From Spirometra erinaceieuropaei (Eukaryota > Platyhelminthes > Cestoda > Diphyllobothriidea > Diphyllobothriidae): a stretch of 64,000 bases of DNA. The stretch spans positions 37,208 through 101,207 of the forward strand of contig CACRXP010000669.1 of assembly GCA_902702965.1 (NCBI GenBank), read 5' to 3'. The notes under the pieces were generated by a model that saw only the letters and a program-made list of their open reading frames with translations, ran no database searches and was not told where the DNA came from. Numbering within the stretch: the first letter of the stretch is position 1; each line of letters begins with the position of its first letter. A program made the position numbers and the translations under genes. This document shows, in pieces, positions 45,996 through 57,089 of the stretch.

Positions 45996-47145
45996 GTAAG
46001 CAACACTGATGTATATACATATGTGTGTGCATTTGTCCCGTACTGTGTCCCCTTGTTTTTACTTCGCCGCTAATATGTCTATTATAGCCTTTTGTCAGTT
46101 AATTGCAGATCTCTGAGCCGTTGTTCATGTGAGGACTTAATAATATAATTTTTAATTTTAAGATTTTTCTCAAAGCACACGTTTGTGTAGTAATAAGTAA
46201 TGTTTTCAACAGTGCATATTAAGCAGCATTTTTTATACATGAAGCTAACAGCTGATGACGCTTTGAGTGGGTTTTGCCCGAAACTAAATAACCGACGCCT
46301 AGACTGTTTGGGATTTTACTAACTTCCATTTTGATTAAAATATCAACGTAGAAAAAACTTTTACGATAAGAAAGCAGAATTAAACACAATTAGGTAAAAA
46401 ATTACCAAAACAGACCTCTCCAAAAGCCCTTTTGCGACCATACAGTAAATGTTCAACAGAAAAACAGCACTTTATACCAACACTATTTTTAAACGTTAAC
46501 GCCGTGCGATAATGTGCACCTGTTCTAGGCCAAAACCGGCAGCGAAAATAGATCTCTGTACGCCACTGCTCTGTTTTTCAGAACACTACCGATCGTACCT
46601 GACACATTGGAAGGGGGGGGGGGAAAGGGAGGGGGCAAGCGTTGCTCACAGGGGAAAATTCTCTTTTTAATTTGGATTTGAGTTATGGCACTGCCAGTGG
46701 ACATCAACTTAGAAATAGCCAGTTTAACCTCTCTGCTGTTTGCCAACCATGATTCTCGGCAATTAAAAATATTTACGGATAGAGTTTTGAAGATCGTACG
46801 GCATGGAGCCATTTGATCGCCTGTAGCGTATCCTGGACAAATATGATATTCGCAACATAGTTGTTACTAGTCGTGTCTCGTTTAACTTTGCAAAATTAAT
46901 GTTCTGCTCACGCGATGGGAGGGGCGGACTCTGTTATTCAGCCTTGCTCTCGTTCGAGAAAAGTCCTACACAAGTTAAGGGTAGAGTTAAATTTTTTCCT
47001 CTTATTTCGCCCAATCATTTGAGGATATGGTGGTTGGCGTGCACTGCAGCAGATCAAATCCTGCGTGTTAAACATTTACGGAAGACAGTGAATGTTAGCT
47101 AAAAATGCTTCGCCTCTACTGACTTTCCCTTCCCGTCAATCGCAG
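45996..47145 (+). other. Intron (GT-AG, phase 0), 1150 bp
   Basis: Donor GTAAGC, acceptor TCCCGTCAATCGCAG after a pyrimidine tract. It contains an 11-G run at 46613-46623 and a 95-codon minus-strand frame (46525-46812) without a motif; no mobile element was recognised. Confidence 0.6.
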
Positions 47146-47235
47146 CCCAACTCGGAAGTCTCCTCGAAGTTTACAACAGAAACTTGCGACAGTGTTTCAA
47201 GCTCGATAAAGTATTTGGTTAATAAGAATAGATAA
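47146..47235 (+). CDS. Host gene, probable last exon
   Basis: After a strong acceptor (CTTTCCCTTCCCGTCAATCG then CAG) the phase-0 frame reads 29 codons, Ser/Thr-rich (PNSEVSSKFTTETC, then DSVSSSIKYLV), to TAA at 47233-47235. The phase match to the preceding exon supports use. A weak GT inside (ATAAA|GTATTT at about 47210) could instead be a donor, in which case further exons would lie downstream. No AATAAA follows within 400 bp; ATTAAA occurs near 47668. Confidence 0.55.
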   Translation, partial: PNSEVSSKFTTETCDSVSSSIKYLVNKNR

Positions 47236-47889
47236 GCTATGTGATAGAAATTGTGCAGCATATATGATTTGGTACAGGGTGTTTTCAAAGCAGTATATTT
47301 ATCTAAATATTATTATGCCGTATCGTAGTACTGATATTAGTGTAGCAAAACTGAACGGCTTCACGAGGTTGGCTATCGAATGCGCGTTTTTCTAACCACC
47401 TCAATAATCATTTGCGGTTAAAAACGAATAGTTGTAAAGCATGAGTTTCGCATTACTTTTGGTGCCATTACAAATTTGACTATACTTGAGAGAAAGTAAG
47501 CACAAAATATCATGCATGACTGTCCTGCAAGTCTTGGGTTATCAAAAGGGCATATTTTATTTTAAAAGGTTTGCCATTACGATATTTGTAAGATAATCTA
47601 TTACGAAAGCATTACGTTTTGCACAGCTTGATGTTAACATTGAAACACATAACATGATTATATCGGCATTAAAGTTTATGGGGATAAGATGACAACTGTT
47701 TAACAGAATAGAGGTATATGCAAGTTTTTTAATGGAAAATGTACGGCTCGTTACCCGAAAACACTAGACATTGGTGCACCCTATAGGTGAAATTCAAAAT
47801 TATCCGAAACTTTATAGAGAATTGGCGAAGTTTGTTCCTGCAACCCAATTTGATTGATGTCATGTAGTTAGCTAACTAAAACAAATTTA
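47236..47889 (+). mobile_element. Possible very diverged fold-back element 3' of the gene
   Basis: Scattered family-like pieces: 'attattatgccgtatcgtag' near 47308, 'gaatgcgcgttttt' near 47378 and arm-like 'tcaaaagggcatattttatt' near 47544. Order is disturbed and tips are absent. Part of this region would be the gene's 3' untranslated end. Confidence 0.25.
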
Positions 47890-48360
47890 GTGGGTGTGAT
47901 TACGCTAATTTTAACTGTACCACGTGTTTTCGCCTTATTTACTACTTTACTCCAGAAATTGACTATGTCTGGGAAGGTCTCATATGCAAGCCAAGGTTAC
48001 ATCAATTATCAGTCTATGCGCTTGCTTCAAGACCCGCTTGCGCCCTTTTTATTTTCTTTGTCCAGCGAGCGGCTAAGTAGACTTGCTAGGATTATTGATC
48101 GGACAGTGTGAAACTCCGCCAGTTCCACCACAGTGGCCATGCACTGCGAACTGACACGCGGTCCCCTCCGTAGCTTTAAAGGTATGATTACGCCTTTTCT
48201 ATCTTCTTAATCCAGCGAGTGGCTGTGCCGAGGGAAAAGTGTGTACACTCCACCAAGCATCGGTTCACACGCACCTCTGCGCGTGTTTCCAGCTCTGTTT
48301 GCGCTTTCTTATGCTTCCTTATCCAGCGAGTGACTAAGTCACACATGTTAGTTAAAACCG
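47890..48360 (+). repeat. Three decayed tandem units with a TCCAGCGAG motif
   Basis: Pyrimidine run followed by ATCCAGCGAGTGGCTAAG-like sequence occurs at about 48040-48080, 48190-48230 and 48300-48345. The common CCAGCGAG is at 48062, 48212 and 48323, so spacing is 150 and 111 bp. The 73-codon plus frame (47890-48111) ends within the first unit and is not credible. Confidence 0.6.
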
Positions 48361-49079
48361 TTTTAGTTAGCTAGCCATATAACAACAATCGAATGGGGCT
48401 GTAGGAACAAATATCGCCAACATTTTAAAAATGCAAAAAACCCCTTCCTTAGTAAAGTTTAAACCAGGAGCAATTTGCAGCGAGATGTTAGGAAAAAGAA
48501 CACTGCACATGTTTCCTGCAGCATATGTTTTCATTTATTAGAGTTTCGGCTCAAATACGTTGTCAAAGGCAGCCTTTAATATAGTCAATTTAAAAAACAG
48601 CAGTTTTTAGTTACACGGGAGTCGTTCTGTTGCACTTAGGGCTAAGTTACCGAGCAGAAGTTTTACAATGCACTTTGTCAATTTCATACTCCTGCTTTGC
48701 GTCGTTTTGACTAACACGGGTACTTTAGTTCTCCAAAAATCGTTTTTGACATAAAACCTGCCAGGTTGTCCGATTTTATACATGCGAAGCTCTCCGCGTT
48801 ATGGGATAGCGAAGTGGTCAGCAGGAAAATGGAAGCCCGTACAACATTAGCTAGCATTACGCAGATATCGAGATAGCTTCGAATTTATCGACGACATCAA
48901 ACTCCGTTACCATAACGGCACGGTGATGTTCTTGCAGACGTCTCGTCGCTTTTTACAGACGTCCCTTTCGGGCAGTTAAATAGATCTGATAATTTCTTTC
49001 AACCAGTCAGCAGAAAATTGTAGTTCCGACGAAAACGCTTAACGAATTGTTACTAAGATGCACATTAAATGAAATATTT
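48361..49079. other. DNA upstream of the Penelope-like RT remnant, nothing recognised
   Basis: No open frame or repeat of note was seen; the upstream palm of the element may be too decayed to read. Confidence 0.35.
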
Positions 49080-49960
49080 CTTTTTAAAAGCTAACTCTAT
49101 AGGCACAAAGACAGCGTTGCTATCGGCTCGTCTCCTAGACTCTTTTAGCCAATGTCATTATGTTGACACTAAAGAGATCTCAACTAAGCGATCAGATTGA
49201 AATGCTTAAAAATTGCAGTCGCTACGTTGATGATGTGCTTGCATTTTCACCGCAGAATCCGCCGTAGTTGCCCTCTCAAATGCGTCCATCAGATTTACGT
49301 TGGAGATAGAAACGGATGGTTTGCCTCCCTTCCTAGATGCCTTCCTAGACAGAAAACTTGACCGTGGAGTCCGAAAGAACGCCTAACGGAAAAACCCAGT
49401 CTAAACAATAGGCGAACTTCGCCAGTTTCGTGCCCCTCCAGCTAAAACGAAATCTAGTCCACTGTTTGAAACAAATGGCAAGAGACTTTATCTGACACAT
49501 AGGAAAGACTTAGAAAAAACCGCGACATGCTTCGCGAAAAAGGGGATCCCGACAGGTTTATTGAAAAGAACGCTGCCAAACAACCCGCAAAACTCACCAC
49601 ACTTATCATCGAAAGGAAAACTTTGTTCCACAAAATCCCTTTTCAAGGAGATTTTACGAGTGAACTCCTAAGAAGACGCCTTCATTAAGCTGTCTTGCGA
49701 ACCCTTTCAGCAACAAGGGTTTGAATAATGTTGCCTACTAACTCCTTTTCACACGTATAAGGTAAGGATAGATTGCCTTATCAGATCACCTCATATACTC
49801 GTTTACTTGCTCTTGTTGAGCAGATTATGTATGTCGTACGAGGTGGTGTATATCCAAAGAACACGAGACCATCTCCCGGCATGCTGCGAAAAGGCAAAAC
49901 TAGGAGCATATGTGCATGCTGATGATTTCGGACATCGTGTGGTCCCAGTGAAGCGTTTTA
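49080..49960 (+). pseudogene. Penelope-like element reverse transcriptase, decayed
   Basis: On the plus strand, with several frameshifts and stops, the order of RT blocks is preserved. LTLKRSQLSDQIEMLKNCS leads directly into RYVDD (49220-49234), the catalytic box with the Val form usual for Penelope-like RTs. FTLEIETDGLPPFLDAFLD then follows at about 49291-49350, in a different register. KIP- and Pro-rich thumb sequence continues to about 49640. Later codons (SYEVVYIQRTRDHL near 49830) may belong to the linker before the endonuclease. The 32.2-kb element is a separate insertion on the other strand. Confidence 0.8.
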
Positions 49961-50229
49961 TGTAATTTATAGCTACCCTAAGCTATTGGGTCAACGCTTG
50001 TTGGCAACAGTAGAAGCGTCCACAATCAGTAAAACCGACCCCATGTGCCCAAAAGAACCTCGTTTGGGCTCCGCGCTTACCTTGGTCAAAGGCTGACTAA
50101 CCACATGCAACTTTCCGAGGCCTTGCACTCTCGTCATCTGTGTTTTAACAAAACCAAGTTATTATCGATTTTTTAATCACAGACATGTTTAACTGCACTC
50201 CACTCCCGTGTAATCGTTATGGTCCGGTA

Positions 50230-50290
50230 GGAATCTATCAAAGGCAAACGAGTTTCGGCCATCCCTTCTTCTGAGTATATTATTATCCTC
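50230..50290 (-). ncRNA. Second hammerhead-like motif (weak)
   Basis: On the minus strand, CTCAGAAGA, a short GGGATGGCC hairpin-like segment and GAAACTCG stand in hammerhead order (plus strand: 'cgagtttcggccatccct' then 'tcttctgag'). The first box departs from CTGANGA by an inserted base. It lies ~300 bp 3' of the Penelope-like RT but in opposite orientation. Chance resemblance is possible. Confidence 0.25.
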
Positions 50291-52088
50291 CGCACGGGAT
50301 ATTACAGCCCACAAATTTAAATGCAATAAATAATCTAACGCAAGCGATGTGAAATGAGATAACTACCTGGTCATTGTGCGGAATCATAGGCATTAAGCCC
50401 TTTTAAAATTAGCTCGAAGCTAGCTTAAAAATTCTTTGTCAGGTATAATATGCCTCTGGGTTTTAGGACAAAAATAAATGGCACTCTGTGTCAGCGTAAT
50501 TTCCTTTGCTTATAAATTTCGCCGATCATATTTGTTAATTTTATCGTCCTTAATGCTCGGAGGTGCTTATTTTGACGTCAATTTGTTTATTCTGCCTTTT
50601 TTAGTAAATGAAAGGTGTTTTGCTCGCTGGAAATTCGTATTTTTAAATCAAGGCAGTTGTATGCCCTTGGTAGTCGTACTCACTTCTACAGGTATATTTT
50701 GTTCTAATGCATTTGCAAGTCATAGGTAGATACTAATTTTTTCCAAAAGGTCACAAAAAGACTCGCCATTAGGCAGCTATTTTAAATTGCATCCTGAATG
50801 CGAAATGCCTCCTGTGCGGTCTGAATTCTTAAAATACGTAATGCAAAAATAAAAGGGACACAGTCTTACCCGTTTAAAAATTATTTTTATATTTAAATGA
50901 CCACATAGGAATGCATATACAATCATAGAACAAAACCACAAAGTAAGTAAAGTGGACGTAACTAGTCCTTAAACAAAAGGAGAAATGCTTTTTCGTCATA
51001 ATTGGGAAATTTATTCGTAGTCACTTAGAAAATTGAGATTAAGCAAAATTTGCAATTTTGTGTTGAACTTTCTTTGGAAAATATAACAAGGAACACGCAC
51101 TGTCAGACTACCTTAGAAAAGCTTTCTTTTAAATTTAACTCATTGGAAAGGTTTTTGAGGGTCTGCTTATCATATGTCATGGTCATGAAAGTTTACAATT
51201 GGCGTTTAGGTTTCATTTTTAGGAGGTCTAAAAATATGATGCAGCTTGCCAACAGAATTTGAGGACAAATAAGACGCCATTTTTAAGTAAAGCTTTAGTG
51301 CATGGTTTTTGTAAGGATTTAAACAGACACAGAGTACAGAACGTGGTTTTTGGGATACCAATAGAGAACGCGTAAAAAGTAAGTCATTTAATGACAGTTC
51401 AAGGGCATCCTGAAACCTAGCGTTTCGGTCATAAAATACTTGGCAGTGCCGCTTAAAAATTTCACTTGGTACACGGAATACAATACGTGCAAGCGCTCTC
51501 TTTTCTTAGTTTCCAACCAGTCTCTCAACACGCGACTTTGCCAAATCTTTTACCCCAACCGTGTTTTCATTCATGGTTTCCAACAGAAACCGCTGATTTT
51601 AGTCAACCAGCTAACCGATGTACACCAGAAGATTTAAAGCCGTTGACTTAGCGTCATAATTCATCTTAAACTAGTTCTAGAAGACATTTGTCCTGACTAT
51701 CATAAAAATACTTTATTTATTTAGATATTTGCACGAGTGGATTCTATTATCTTTTATAAATTTGGAATAAATTTACGCATTTTCAACATTTAAAATGCTT
51801 TACAAATTGTTATGTGCAACCAAAATACTATTGTTTTTAGGACATGTTTCGCATTTTCGTCTGTCCTACGATCAGTCAAAAGCAATGGATACTTTAATTG
51901 GATCGATTTTTGTCAGTTTCCGAGTGGTTGCAGATTTTACGCAAATTTATACATATTTAATGGTCCGCTTCGTCCATTGCGAACAAAGCATACCAAAGAC
52001 GATGACCATGTTTAATTATAAATTAGCATCCATTAATGATTCTGCAATAACTCTGCCACAACTCTGCACGCATCTTATTAAAAGGACC
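50291..52088. other. AT-rich intergenic DNA, nothing recognised
   Basis: Plus-strand frames of 60-101 codons (50478-50729, 51050-51262, 51440-51637, 51795-52100) have no motif and no splice borders that convince. No family copy was recognised. Confidence 0.35.
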
Positions 52089-53440
52089 GACAGCGAGTGA
52101 CTGATCTTATAAAAGTTTGAAATGCGTTTTCAGTTAGGAAGGATTACTCAGGTGGGTTGTTGCAGTAATTATCTTGCAGCATAATTCTGTAATAAATTTG
52201 ACTTGTCGGTCTTAAACTGCTTTTCTTTCTGACCTTCCGTAGAAATCGTACTTGGTAAAAAATGACCTTATATTTAGCATGCATTCTTCACCTCGAATTT
52301 AACTGGTCCCACCAAAATGTATCTTATAGGAAGCATGCTCAAAATAGGCCTTTTTAATTTGTTTGGAAGAAAACCATGTCTTTACATTTTATGCTTAAAG
52401 AAAGGATATTCTTTGGTTTTGATGATGTACGCATTATGAGATCTTTTAATGCTTTGCAGTGTCCGCTCCTGGCGCATCGTGTTTGTCTGTTTTTCATTGC
52501 TCCTCATGAAATGTACAACATAGTCCGCATCCATCGGAAAATTGTATAGATTCTATATGGTATCTTTTTAAAGCCATGGAAGTATATATAGGTTTCCTTA
52601 CGCTGAACGCATGCACGTTGTAAACTGTAATCACTAAGCGCTAATGCAACAACTAATCAGGCTCCAAATTATTAAGAAATAAGAAAGCTCTTTAAAACAT
52701 AGCTACACTTCTTTTTCGGGTATAAAAGAAAAAAGGTGATTCTATATCAAACGACTGAAGTAAAGCATGTTTTTGCTCGTGGTTTCTATAAAATATATTC
52801 GAATTTACAAGGTTATTGAAAATCAATGAGCAAAATGTATGGTACTAAAGTGGTCATTTTTTATCGAGAGCGGTTTCTAAAGGAGATTAAACATCAGTGT
52901 ATTCAGTGTATCTAAATGCATGGCAGACTTTTATAAACTATATATGGTATCTTTTTAAAGATTTAGAGGAATCTATGATATTCATTACGCGGAATGCATG
53001 CAACTTGTAGAGTGAAATTCCTGAAGGCTTTTGTGAAGGTCTATCGGGCTCGAAATTTATGAAAACTGATAAACCCTTAAAAAACATAACTATACCCTTT
53101 CTTGGAATACAGCTGGTAACGGCAGCGTGATGTTTCACCATACAAATGAAAAAAGGCTTATTTATGTGCATGATTTCTATAAAATACGTTAGCATATAGG
53201 GGACCATTGAAAATCGGTGTGAAAAATGTATACCATATAAGTAGTCATTTTTTGCCGAGTGCGGTTCCTAAAAAAGGCCAAAAAAGCATATTCAAAAGCC
53301 GATACCCTGACGTGCCAAAATCATTATTGAATTATGCCCCATAATGACCAGTAATCTAACCCCATCTAAGTGGTGATTCCAAATCGAAGACGCATTTCGG
53401 AATTTCCTCAAATACTTCATATGATCGGTCACTCTATGTA
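52089..53440 (+). mobile_element. Fold-back element, subfamily A, with internal duplication
   Basis: Left tip CAGCGAGTGACTGATCTTAT (52091 on), right tip GATCGGTCACTCTATGTA (ends 53440). Length is 1352 bp against ~995 in relatives. The excess is a direct repeat of the centre and right mid-arm. 'tatatggtatctttttaaag' recurs at 52555 and 52942. 'gcatgtttttgctcgtggtt' near 52768 is echoed by 'tatgtgcatgatttc' near 53163. Repeat units are about 385 bp, roughly 52545-52925 and 52930-53310. The 89-codon minus frame (52938-53207) lies inside it. Confidence 0.8.
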
Positions 53441-53507
53441 ATTCTAGTAATTGTTCGAATGCAGCACCCTTTATCACTCTGCTTACTCGGACGACGGTTT
53501 TGTTGCA
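53441..53507. other. Short spacer
   Basis: Nothing recognised. Confidence 0.3.
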
Positions 53508-53935
53508 GAATGCCTTTATTACGTAGCCGTCATTAAAAAATTCAAGGAAGATAATACTTCACGGAAATTCCTATTTGTGATAGATAACAACTTATGAAAT
53601 GTTTTAACAAACTCGACTGATTCACTAAACTTATTTATGACATGCGTAGCGACGTCGGCAAAAATTAAATCTAAGGCAGGAAGGTTAAAACTTGAGTACA
53701 GCCAGCGCTTAAATTTCCTCTGTAACGCAGACGTCATCAAAAACTTTAAAGACAAAATTTCACGAGAGTTCCCTGCTTTTGTGGGACGCATTTGTGACAG
53801 ATAACAAATTATGTATTGTTTAAGCAAACTCGACTAATTCATTAGACTTATTTATGAAAAGCAAACAGACCCCGGTAAACGTTACATCCGAAACATGAAG
53901 GTCGCAGCTTGAGTACGACCAACTCGACAGATTCG
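53508..53935 (+). repeat. Tandem duplication, ~205-217 bp unit, two copies
   Basis: Unit 1 (53508-53711) and unit 2 (53712-53935) share 'agataacaa' (53582 and 53799), 'aaactcgact' with 'ttatttatga', and 'cttgagtac' (53691 and 53908), giving a 217-bp offset there. At the left end the offset is about 204, so unit 2 has a ~13-bp insertion. A 102-codon minus frame (53519-53827) crosses both units and reflects the duplication. Confidence 0.8.
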
Positions 53936-54126
53936 AGTAAATCCATTCAAACCGATTGCGAAAAATGCCGTGTTTGATTGAATTCAGACGCATGACAGAG
54001 CAAGACTTTATTTTCTATCTCAACGAGGCCACCACGTTATTTACAATGAATTCTCTGAATTAACGCCTAACAGGGTCTGCAGAATAACCAATGCATTGTA
54101 TGAACTGGGAAAAGTAAAGTACCATT
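53936..54126. other. Spacer, slight similarity to 40.1 kb
   Basis: 'gaataaccaatgcattgtat' near 54082 resembles 'gactaaccaatgcaccatac' near 40112; otherwise nothing. Confidence 0.3.
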
Positions 54127-55073
54127 TACGGTAGGTGTGTAAACGCATGAAATGCTAGCCGAAATTCTGAAATGCATTTTAAACTCAAAATGATTGCTCA
54201 CGTAATGCTGTAATCTTAATTGCCATGCAGTATAAACTTTGAACAAGAGTCTTTATAGCGGTTTGCAAACGCTACACTCTCTAAAAAATGACTACCTATG
54301 TGATATGCAGTTTTATCACAGATTTTTGATTACCTTAAACATTCAAATCCATTGCATCAAAAACATGCATAAGAAATAATTATTTTACTCACTTTGTAAA
54401 GCATAACCTATTTTGCAAATTTCGTACTTGATGAAAGGGTATAATTCGGTTTAAAAAGAAGTTCCTAGTTATGAGATTCTGTGAGATTCTTAGATGAAAT
54501 GTGTCTCTGCAATTACTACTTTTGATTGTAAAGTCCACGGTAAAGCTCATATCCACTGATAAATTTTTATGAATCGCATATAGTCGGCTATCAATAGCAT
54601 ATAAAAAAACGTTTTTTCCTACACGGAAAAAACGCGGCCTGTCTTTTGGAAATTCTAAATGCAAGTGCGACGACACGTTCAGTTCATAAACTGTTCAGTG
54701 ATGAGACTTGTTTTTAAGGTCAAACTAGAATTCATCTGGAAGAACGGAATTTGAAAAAACGTAATTGTCACCAAATGGTTAAAAGAAGAAATGTTTTGTG
54801 AATGTCTCATATGGAATAGATTTGAATTTTAAAGGCCATCAAAAATCCATGAGACAAAGGCGTACTATCTAAGTAGTCATTTGGTGCAGAACGTAGTTTT
54901 ACAGGCCACTGCAAAATAGCTTAGTTAAATGCTGGCATTTTGAAGTAACGGAAAAATCTTTGGGTTCTGCAGCAGTTTGATTAAAAATAACACCCTACTT
55001 AAGCAATCTTTTCGAGTCGAAAGCACATTTCAGAATTTTGGCTAGCCCCTTATGAATTAACACCTCCACCGTA
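54127..55073 (+). mobile_element. Fold-back element, subfamily B, diverged
   Basis: Left tip TACGGTAGGTGTGTAAACGC (54127-54146), right tip 'gaattaacacctccaccgta' ending 55073. Mirrored arms include 'gctagccgaaattctgaaat' near 54152 against 55030-55050. Length 947 bp. A 95-codon minus frame (54389-54676) is internal and not found open in other copies. Confidence 0.7.
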
Positions 55074-56014
55074 TTTGCGGTGTTATGAATCAGGGCTTTT
55101 ATGTTAATGCACATAGGTGAAATCGCCGAAAGAAATGTTTTCTCGTCACTGATGACTGTTATTGCGGTACTTTTCGTACATACAGGATTGGTCCGTTCTC
55201 TTCAGCAGCTGCTTCAAGATCTCCAAATTCTAATTCCGCGCTTTTAATTGAAGTGAACTTTTCGCATATTGATTTCAGCTAGTCCACGGGCACAAAGTCT
55301 GTAGAATTGTTAATAGAGAAAAATCTCTCAATAAGTTGGTGTCTCAACATAATATGCTATTCAGGATTTGGTGGTCCAGTATAGGGGCTTTTAAATTATA
55401 TTAAAAGGGTCGTACATACCCATGCATCATCCCAAAAACGTGTTCAAACCTGGCATGCCACAGTCGAATGCAAGAGTGTAGTTTCTGACGAGCAGAGTAG
55501 CTGCGCAGCGGTCTTGCGGAAAACTGCGTCACCTAGCTTAGGACTTGTCAATATTTTTTCTAGTAAATGTTGCCTTTTAGAACGTTACGCTTATCCATAT
55601 GTCCCTCGCAATTATACGGAAAGTCATTTTCATGCTTTAATCTTTTATTTAACGTTTCCAACAATGTTTTAGTACGTCTCATAATATATGCGAAAGTGCT
55701 TCCGGGGAAGCACGCCTGAGTGAGTCTTTGCGGTCTACTGAGCAGGAATTACGTCTTTATGTCATCCTAGCAGTCAGTAAGTTAAATCGCACATAAAGAA
55801 AATCATAATGTAAAAGGTCACTAATACTGCGTTCCCAAAATTCCATGCCTAACAGTCTACCATACTTGACCGGCATCACAACTCTGGCAATTTTACTAGA
55901 TTTGAATCAGAATTGCCTTTTACTCTAGATAGATTGACTTAAAAAAGTTTTTTTCTTTTCGGAAAGCGTATTCTGGGTGTTTTTTTACTATAATGTACAT
56001 ACATGTTTGTGAAT
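55074..56014. other. Intergenic DNA, nothing recognised
   Basis: About 940 bp with no open frame, repeat or RNA that I could identify. Confidence 0.4.
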
Positions 56015-56270
56015 GACATAGACCTGACAAAGACAAGGAGACCGGGATGGCCCTTTTTGGGTTATGAGCCGTCATCAGCCAGCCATACCCCACCCCAAGC
56101 GTGGATCACTTAGGATTCGAGGACTGACATTCTACCATTGAGCCACGGGCCCGTTGTCCTGTCATTGTGATCGGGAATATAAATCACAACATATGGGCAC
56201 TCACCGATCAGGTTACGGAACGTGCTTGTCACGATTAATATTCCCGATCACAACTGACAGGACAACAGTA
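56015..56270 (-). mobile_element. tRNA-derived SINE, minus strand, with terminal inverted repeat
   Basis: Read on the minus strand, GTGGCTCAATGGTAGAATG is an A box with D-arm context and CCTCGAATCC a B-box-like segment (56110-56150). The body 'ggtatggctggctgatgacg' and 'ggtctccttgtctttgtcag' follows. Beyond the head, about 35 bases (56153-56187, containing 'gtgatcgggaatat') recur inverted at 56228-56266, separated by a 40-bp loop. That could be two head-to-head insertions or a fold-back SINE variant. Confidence 0.7.
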
Positions 56271-57089
56271 TTGTGATCAATTATTATGCAACAAAGAATA
56301 CGACTGGCAGATTACTCTGGTCATATTCCCAAAATCATGTCGGACTACTTATGTCACATCAAATTACCGCCTTTTTTCAACATAAGCCCTGTTTTTTTAG
56401 AGATTACCGTCGGTTTGAACAAAACATAGTGTACTCTTATATTTTTACGCCAATTTACTAAGTTTTGCATTGCAAAATAGGGTTTAATGTCAGCTGCTAG
56501 AAATGTCCCTGAGATCCATCTCCTCAGATTTTGCAGAAACCCTGATCAGCCTGTTTCATATCCAACTTAGCAAGCTGATCTAAGTAGTTATGTAAGATTT
56601 AGGCGCGAAACAGACGCATATGTTTGCAAAAACAGGGCTAACATGTGTCATACTGCTCGTTGGCCGCAGAATTTACAACATGGTACTGTCTTACATAGCC
56701 TTTAGATTTTTTTAATGGATCAAACTCTATCGACTGGCAGCGTTTGCTTCTTTCAAGATACGTCAGTTTCTTATGCTCTCTCCAAAACCTGTGTTTGGAA
56801 TCGGGTCGCATAGTAGTTAACACGGCAAAGGTTTCAACGTTATCTTAGAAAATATGTCCCAACTTGCGAAATACCTCTCTCTTTACCCACGCTGCCCATA
56901 TAAATGGGATAGAGCACCCTATCGATAATGAATGACCGAAAGTAACGTGGAAACATGTAACAAATAGTTAAATTTATACGACTCTCCTTAAAAATAACAA
57001 TTATTTTAGGACAAGCGAAATTCTCAATACGTCAAAATGTTTTGTTTTTGTAAATAACTAACAGCTAAAACGGCACAAGTAGCGCAACG
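56271..57089. other. Intergenic DNA, nothing recognised
   Basis: Two short frames (56273-56461 plus; 56638-56823 minus) without motifs. Confidence 0.4.

Noticed and set aside
46525..46812. 95-codon minus-strand gene in the last intron
   Set aside because: It depends on reading through an 11-G run and shows no motif.
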